Shown here in pieces: positions 57,247 to 64,000 of a stretch of 64,000 nucleotides of DNA. The notes beneath the pieces were generated by a model that ran no database searches, was not told the DNA's origin, and worked only from the letters and a program-made list of their open reading frames with translations. Source of the stretch: Helicostylum pulchrum (Eukaryota > Mucoromycota > Mucoromycetes > Mucorales > Mucoraceae); contig JAIXMO010000008.1 in NCBI GenBank assembly GCA_025677825.1, forward strand, positions 248,001 through 312,000, given 5' to 3'. The position numbers were made by a program, and so were the translations under genes. Every line of letters starts with the position of its first letter. The first letter of the stretch is position 1.

Positions 57247-57803
57247 ATGTCAAGCACTAACAATCTTCCTCCTCCTAATCAAGATCTCGAATCTTTATGT
57301 TATTTAGAAACCATGTAAGTCAATTATCGTCATACTATCTACTCGGTTTTCTAATACTCTGTTTTTTATATAAAAACATAGGTTCGAAGAACATGGTTTT
57401 GAAGATGGATTCAGAGAGGGAGAAAAATCGGGAGAACTTGAGGGTCGTCTCTTTGGTTGTGAAAAAGCGTTTGACTTGGGCCGAGAAATTGGATTCTATT
57501 TGGGCTGTGTAGAAATGTGGACTCAATTGGCCAGCTCTTATCCCGAGACTGTATCTTCAAAGTAAGCATCAGATGAAATTTACACATACACAATTTTTTT
57601 TACTGAGCATATATGTGTATAGAGCTATAAGACAAATTGATGGATTAAAGAAACTTGTAGATGAGTTTCCTGCTTATAATGATCATGATATTGATTTATT
57701 TGCTTTAAGAGACAAAATGAAGAACAAGTTGAGAGTTATTACGTCTTTATTAGGTGTCAGTCAAAAGTATGCCATGACTGAAGCGCCTAAAATGACTTAC
57801 TAA
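57247..57803 (+). CDS. LTO1: Lto1 homologue (ORAOV1; Yae1 partner in Fe-S delivery to Rli1/ABCE1)
   Basis: Lto1 and Yae1 form an adaptor that brings the ribosome-recycling ATPase Rli1/ABCE1 to the cytosolic iron-sulfur assembly (CIA) machinery. Three exons, 57247-57314, 57382-57561 and 57623-57803, give 142 residues, normal for the family. Residues about 26-65 hold the deca-GX3 array (GFEDGFREGEKSGELEGRLF, then GCEKAFDLGREIGFYLGCV). A helix follows (LKKLVDEFPAYNDHDIDLFA) and then LRVITSLLGV. The protein ends in M-T-Y, close to the aromatic-ended C-terminal tripeptide that CIA adaptors and clients use for docking. The intron positions are GT-AG and in phase. Confidence 0.92.
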
Positions 57804-58005
57804 AGGCAACTCTCCATACACAATATACCCTTTTCTTTCATAAACAAGTTTACGGTGTGTATATAATTTTTCCGTAAACCTCTGTTTATGGGATTATTAT
57901 AATAAAAAATATTAGAGTCAAATTTTTTTTTTTTTTCATTGTTGAATAAATACAAATATTAGATGGCAGTTAAAAAAAAAAGATACACACATGTATATTA
58001 TAGAT

Positions 58006-60552
58006 TTATTGTTCTACTGCTACAGAAAGTTCTTCATGCTCTACTTGTTTAGCCTTTAAAAAGGCAGCACTTTCTTCTGCTTCAATCTCACTACGCAATT
58101 CTTTTAAATGGTTTTCTCTTTCTTCCTCTTCGTCTTCATCGTCATCGTCACCTATTTCAAATGACGAAGATAATGTTTCTTGGGCTCTATCATCATCATC
58201 GCCTATTTCAAAAGACGATGATAATTCTTGTTCGGCTTCATCATCCTTTTCTACGGTTTCGACATCTCCTTCAAAAGTTTGAATGGCTGATGTTAATCTA
58301 TCATTGACAGCTAACAATATTTCTAATTGAGATTGGTCGGTGATAACAGGTATTCTGGAACAAATTTCTGATTGTATTTTCTTACAGTTATCGATGGTAT
58401 CATTAGAATTAGCGTTCTTATTATTTAATACATCTTCAAGAGATTCTACGCAATCAAAAGCTTGTTGTATTAATACAGAGTCATCGACAACTTCTTGCTG
58501 AGACTTGGTTTCGGATGGCATTTGAGTTAATGTGACTTCAGATGAAGAAGCTTCAAGAGTGGGCGTATTTCCTCTTCCTTTTGTTACAGCAGCTAAGCGT
58601 TCTTGAAGCGTAAGTCTAGCAGTTGCTTGAGTAGTAGTAATGACATGGTTAGGTGATTGTTGAGGTTCTTGCTTTTTAGATTGCGCATTTCTAGTACACG
58701 TTGCTAGTATACCGTTATGGATTTCGACCATTTCTTTGTCATCAGTCTATATCATAGAGAGTTAATATATTGTAGATGGTAAATAAAAATAAAAATATCT
58801 TACGGGTATATTGATATCTATAAATGTAATGGTATGATTCATTCGAATTGAAACAGATATTGCCATCAAGCCTGCAATTTCAATCTGTGGGTTTCTAGAT
58901 AAATCGAGTCTCACCAGTGAGTTATTTTCGGGAAGGCATTCAGCTAAAGCAATGGCAGCTTCAGTTCCGATACCAGTATCAGTTAAACGTAAATCTTTCA
59001 AAGATCTATTCACATTTAGTGCTTGTCGAATTTGAGTAATCTATTTGTTGCAAGTTAATAAATGTATCTATACTGTATAAAATACGGTAATAAAACTTAC
59101 ACCGTCCATGTTTGATGAGCATAGAGGATTATATCCCATATCAAATATTTCCAAATGTTGATTGTATTTCTATTTTTTTTTTTTTTTGTTATTGTTAGAA
59201 TTAAACTCTCTAAGCGAATATTTTTTTTTATAAGTTTACCAGTGCTTCTCCAACCAAGACACATCCTTTAGAATCAATCTTACAATCGCACATGGATAAA
59301 GTTAATAAACTTTGATTTCTTCTTAATGCTTGAGTAATATATTCAATTCCTTGACTCAAGTCATTGTTATCGAGATAAAGTCCTACTAAGCTTTGTACCG
59401 AATCTTCATAATCTCTCAGCATGACACCAATAGATAATGCACCGCCATTGATAAATTTATTGCCGCGCAGGTAAAGATGTTTGATACAGGATTTTTTAAT
59501 ACCTGAAGCTAATACTTCCATATGTTGATTACGTAACCCGCATCCATTTAACAATAATTTGGCAAGAGAAGGTGAATTATGATCGATTTCGTTCTTAATG
59601 GTGGCATTAGTAATGTACAAAATAGCTTTTTTATCGGGTTGAGTGTAAGAAAGGTCTAACCTGGTCAATTGAGAGGACTATAATAAGCGTGAGTTATAAT
59701 AATGTTAAATAAATAAATAAAATCGAAATTTACTTACGCCCTTAATATACACAGCGATATACTTGAATCCGTTGGTCGTTAATTTAGGGTTATTAGCTAA
59801 ACTTAATTCCGTGATTGCATCGTTTTCTAATAAACTATGCATAAGAACTTTAATTGCCTAAAAATAAAATAAAAAACAGCTGTTAAAAAAAATCTTCAAC
59901 TGAATATATTTCTTTTTTTTACATCATCTTCAAGTCCACAATTATTAAAAACAAGTTCTCGAAGACCGAATTCTACAGACATTATGTCAGCGAGAGGTTC
60001 TATATTATATCTATCGATAGGCTGATTGGTTAAATCTATTCTTGTTAAACATGTTGTCTGTGGTTGAGTCTAATAAAAGATTAAAAAGAATAAGTTTATG
60101 ATATTAAAATAAAGAAGATAACTACTTACAATCATTGTTGCAACCAACAGGTCGATGGTTTGAGCTTGTTTGTTTCTGCAGACAAGTTCATAAAGTGATA
60201 ATAGCTGAGCCAATGTTTGAATGTTAATAGGCTCAATTTCAATTTGTTTCTTCGTTTCTACAATAGGATCGTCTTTTAAGAATAAAAATTCTTTCTTTAT
60301 TCCAGAGACTGGGAATCGTACTCTCTTTAATTCTTTGGGATTCAATTCTGTTGCCATTGTAACTTCTTCATGATCAGATTGTTGAACCTGTGTTTTACGA
60401 AACCCACTAAACAAGTTATTTATTCGAGGCGGTGAAGTATTTGTATTGTTATTATTATTACTACTGGTTTCATTAAATTTTGAAAACCAAGAAGTACTTC
60501 CTGGTGAATTTATTTGTTTAAGTATACTTTTAGTTGGTTTTAATACAGACAT
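58006..60552 (-). CDS. Leucine-rich-repeat protein with PP1-docking motif (PPP1R37-like)
   Basis: Seven exons give 724 residues: 60552-60130, 60069-59923, 59857-59738, 59677-59240, 59169-59101, 59040-58804 and 58746-58006. After a Ser/Asn-rich N-terminus, residues about 76-82 read ELKRVRFPVSG, a textbook RVxF docking site for protein phosphatase 1. Residues about 140-480 are ribonuclease-inhibitor-type leucine-rich repeats (TCLTRIDLTNQPIDRYNIEP, LTELSLANNPKL-like ITELSLANNPKLT, KHLYLRGNKFINGGALSIG, VRLDLSRNPQIEIAGLMAIS). The C-terminal 245 residues are acidic with two copies of LSSSFEIGDDDD. RVxF before such LRRs is the PPP1R37 architecture. It likely regulates or targets PP1. Its start is 203 bp downstream of the PAK kinase stop on the same strand. 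I chose the ATG at 60552 because the upstream in-frame extension is a poly-Phe/Ser artefact of the CT leader. Confidence 0.85.
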
Positions 60553-60755
60553 AATATTGCAGAAAAAGAAAAAAGAAAAAAGAAAGGGAAGAAAAAAAAT
60601 ATTGGGTTTTAAAAAAAAAGAAGAAGAGAAAATTAAGGGCAAACTTGTGTGTTACATTGTGCTTTTTCTACAGGATAACCTATCTTGGTAATTACACTCG
60701 CATGTGGTGTAACTTTATTGAATCAAAAAGGTAAATTATTTTTATTTTGTACATA

Positions 60756-63258
60756 TTATATTTCATGAGCTTTACGAAGGTCACGACTAGCTTTTATCAA
60801 GGGAATTAAGGTTTTTACATTTTCGCCTCTTGTTAAAAAAGGGTGTTTAAGCAAGGTATTAGCATCCGGTCTATCATTACTCTCTACTGTTAAAGATTGG
60901 CACAAGAAATCTTTCAGATTTTCAGATAATTCGTCAGGATGCTGTAAAGAGGGTGTACCGTTGGTTGCAATCAAGTAAAGTGCTCTTAAAGGATTCTCAT
61001 GTAAATAAGGTGGTTCACCTTCAATCATTTCAATTACCATAATACCAAGTGACCAAATATCAATCTTTGGTCCATACTCTTTTCTAGTTACTACTTCAGG
61101 CGCCATCTATTTTATATTTTTTTTTTTAGTATACAGAGAAATATATATATAAAATATCATGAACACACTTACCCAATAAGGTGTACCGACCATGGTCGTT
61201 CTGGACTCTGAATCATTTAATCTTGCACAAAATCCAAAATCAGCTAAACACCAAAAGAAAAGGGGTTAAATAAATACGGGCACGCACAAACACACAAATA
61301 CTTACTTAATTTAACGTGTCCATTTAATCCAAGAAGTACGTTATCAGATTTAATATCACGATGAATGATACCCAATGAGTGTAAATGGCTGATACCTTCC
61401 AATGTTTCTCTACACACAGTTGAAATTTGATTTTCAGTCATCATACTTGTAGTTACTACATCTGTCAAGGATCCACCTTCCATATATTCCATGACAACCC
61501 ATAATTCATTTACCACCAAGAACGAGTCAATAAAATTAACAATGTTTTTATGCTGTGCTTCTCTCATCACTAAAATTTCATTAATAATCACTTCCTTTCT
61601 TAATTGTTGATCCAAATTCATCTGTTTAATAGCTACTGACATGTTTGTATCAACCGATTGTGCAGTATACACTCCACCCGACGCACTATTATAAAATTTT
61701 ACATGAGTATCACTATATATACACACAAACACATATAATATATACTCTTACCCTTGCCCAATTTTAATCATGTTTCGATATAATTTAGTTGGATCTGCGT
61801 CTGTGCAAATAGCTTGTAAATCAGCAATCACTTGAGCATCCTTAATCGCTTCCTTTTGCTGTCTTTGTTCTCTTCGTAATAATCTGGATTTATCTGGTGT
61901 ATTGTCTAATGCAGGGTCTAAAGGAGCTGCGGATGGTGCAATATAGACTGATGAGGTGACTCTTTTTTCTGCTTGCAATTGAGGTTTATTGGATCGTGGT
62001 GGTGGCGTCGGGCTTGATGTTAATGCAGATGATATATCTTTCTCTATCGATGGTTTCTTCATTGTATTCTTTTTAGGAATTGCAGGTTTGGTGGATAATG
62101 GTGGTTTAGGTGGTGGAATCTTGCTTGATACTACTTCGGGGCGAGCTGGTATAGGTGGGGGTGATGGGGGTGTATTGATTAACTTTTTAAAAAAAAAGGA
62201 AAAATAAATAAAATAATAACTTAAAAAACAGGTTACATGTTTATACACTTACTGTAGCACTGGTGGTTGGGCGGTTAGGTATTGGTGGTTTCGTTGTTTC
62301 ACTAGAACCGACAACAACCAGTTGAGGTCTGGTTCTTTGAGGTAATGGCGGAGGTGTCGATCGACCAGATGCATAATTCCTAGGATGAACATTATCAAAC
62401 TTATCCCAAACTGTATCTAACGATTGATCTTTCGAGTCTTTATAAAATCCCAGTACATCTAAAACCGCCTACACATTTACAATGCTTAGTTTTCTTTTTT
62501 TTTCCTTCTTCTCTTGTTTCACTTTTCTTACCTGAGGATTCTGCCTTTGTTCGTTTTTAGTAATACCACTTTGTTGTAATAAAATATGCCATTCTCTTGG
62601 CATTCCCGTAAATTCACCCGTCTGAGGATTAAAGCCTACATGTGTTACATGAACCATATTATACGGTGAGGATATCTTGGCTTTTCCATTTTGGTTGGTG
62701 GAAGTCGATGCAGACGGTGTAGAATTACTTTGAACTGTCCATAAATCTAAAAAAAAGAGGTCAATAAAGAAATGGAGGGTTCTATTTTTTTTTTTCAAAC
62801 CAAAAAAAAAACATACCACTAACACTACCAACTACTTTTCCGAGCATAACTTTTAGTGTCGAAGAACCACTCTTTTGAGCTACAATAGGAGAAGCTTGGG
62901 ACTTTTTATACGAAGTTTTTGAAGCATTAGGTCGATTTAGTGGTCTGGGTGGAGTTGTAGGAAGCGGAGGTGGTGGACCGCCGATAAGAAGAGGCGGGGA
63001 AGCCGGTGGTGGTGGTGGTGGTGGAGAAGGTGAGGTTGCATATGTTAAATTAGGTTTATTAGAAGTCGAATTAGAGGAAGATAAACGTTTAATCTTTACA
63101 GGTTTCGGTGGAAGTGGTGGTAATATTATGGTGTCATTATTAGTTGTTGTTGCTGTTGTTGTTGGTGGTGCTGTTGTAGAATCGTTATCAGACTTGCTGT
63201 TAAATAGTTTAATGTTTGCTGATACAAGGCCAAGAGCTGAAGAAGTTGGTGAAGACAT
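60756..63258 (-). CDS. STE20: PAK/STE20-family protein kinase with CRIB motif
   Basis: A Cdc42/Rac effector kinase for polarity and MAP-kinase signalling. Seven exons give 701 residues: 63258-62817, 62746-62532, 62468-62253, 62182-61752, 61685-61306, 61243-61173 and 61106-60756. The N-terminus is Pro-rich ([15 protein letters not shown]), with likely SH3-binding sites. A CRIB/PBD follows at about 172-190 ([18 protein letters not shown], then [11 protein letters not shown]). A second Pro-rich linker leads to the kinase domain (about 427-680): [31 protein letters not shown] and GTPYWMAPE, all active-site residues intact. There is no PH domain, so it is Ste20/PAK-like rather than Cla4-like. Overall it is shorter than yeast Ste20. 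The gene symbol reflects family placement, not proven orthology. Confidence 0.92.
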
Positions 63259-64000
63259 TTTCTCTCCAATGACATTGTACTTCCAAAAGGAAAAAAAAAA
63301 AGAAAAAAGCAATATTTAAGCTGTGACGCAAAAAAGAAAGTTTGCTCAAACAGAAATGTGTTTGTACTCCGTCATAAGGATTGATCGCTTGATTGGTTGA
63401 ACTTGGTAGTGCAACTATTGATTGATGCTGGTATGACGATATCATCACTGTATGAACCCTCACTTAAAAATACATGAGTTCTGGTGCAGTTTAGTAGCTT
63501 GACAGCAAATACAACCGCTTATTTAGTAGATGACTATATATTTAGAGCCATTGTAAAAAAATCTGAAAACCATCTCTATCAGCTGATAGGGTAAAAGTTG
63601 CTGTATAATGTGCACGACGAAAAAAAAATCTCGGCAATCACCACCCATCATACGCTAGACGTAACATAACTAATGTTGTTTGGTACGCTTTTATGGTAAT
63701 GTCATGGTATCCACATGTAAACTCCGTGTGGGTCTCGGCTGCAATTTTTTGAACACCTTTATCTGGGACCTCTTTGAGCCGCCAGCGGTTTTTTTTTTTT
63801 TTTTTGCATGAAAAAAAAGGGTGCAAAGTAAAATAAAAAGAGTTTTTTTCTGCTGTAGAAAGTGAGAAGCACAATAATAAAAATATAGACCAAAGAGACT
63901 CTTTTGAAAAATGAAAAAGGGTTTTAAGAAGTGAACACGCATTTTGTCAGTTTTTTGGCACAATAGGCCAATACGAAACGTTAAATAACTCGACAATAAG
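63259..64000. other. Upstream region of the PAK gene to window end
   Basis: A T/C-rich leader (on minus) precedes the kinase ATG. The rest shows no supported gene; frames at 63209-63463 and 63638-63996 on minus lack motifs. Confidence 0.5.

Noticed and set aside
63638..63996. Overlapping 78- and 101-codon minus frames near the window end
   Set aside because: Phe/Lys-rich readings of homopolymer sequence without any motif or splice context.
1..64000. CRISPR arrays, bacterial-type operons, riboswitches or defence islands
   Set aside because: No spaced direct repeats or ribosome-binding sites were seen. Spliceosomal introns throughout show this is a eukaryotic nuclear sequence.

Overview
This is a 64-kb stretch of AT-rich eukaryotic nuclear DNA. 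Its short GT-AG introns (about 50 to 100 nt), long A/T homopolymers in introns and leaders, and gene families point to an early-diverging filamentous fungus, most likely Mucoromycota (Mucorales or a relative). That placement is inferred from gene content and style, not from a marker gene. No rRNA or confident tRNA gene, CRISPR array or operon was seen.

Layout. 0-8 kb: the 5' part of the pyruvate dehydrogenase E1-beta gene (minus), then a long inverted repeat whose right arm carries the 3' end of a SEC1/Munc18 gene and whose left arm carries a broken copy of it. 8-11 kb: a decayed gene of unknown family and empty sequence. 11-16.4 kb: exportin-T (tRNA export, 12 exons) convergent with a tiny CYSTM-like gene. 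16.4-25.8 kb: sparse, with a decayed copy of the CYSTM-like gene, two intronless lineage-specific genes and a PIF/Harbinger transposase relic. 26-35 kb: a WW-domain protein, a class V-type myosin with no globular tail, and a kelch-repeat membrane protein, all on minus. 38-45 kb: a UFL1-type UFM1 ligase, an F-box protein, a GDPD phosphodiesterase and the splicing factor Prp18. 46-57 kb: a graveyard with an unrecognised broken gene, a Tc1/mariner relic, mutually antisense gene fragments including an F-box/LRR pseudogene, and a freshly broken Sel1-repeat gene. 57-63.3 kb: Lto1 (Yae1 partner), a PPP1R37-like LRR protein with a PP1-docking motif, and a PAK/STE20 kinase with a CRIB motif.

Genes fall into themes rather than one pathway. 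Secretion and polarity are represented by Sec1 (exocytic SNARE regulator), the myosin and the PAK kinase. RNA biology and translation are represented by exportin-T, Prp18, Lto1 and UFL1. Intervening accessory DNA holds relics of two DNA transposon superfamilies and several partial gene copies.

Exon models were built by eye from splice sites, conserved protein sequence and reading phase. Every model described as complete closes in frame from start to stop. I found no convincing new multi-gene system. The strongest leads are UFL1 in a fungus, the tail-less class V-type myosin, the SEC1-derived inverted repeat and the 7-nt micro-exon in SEC1.
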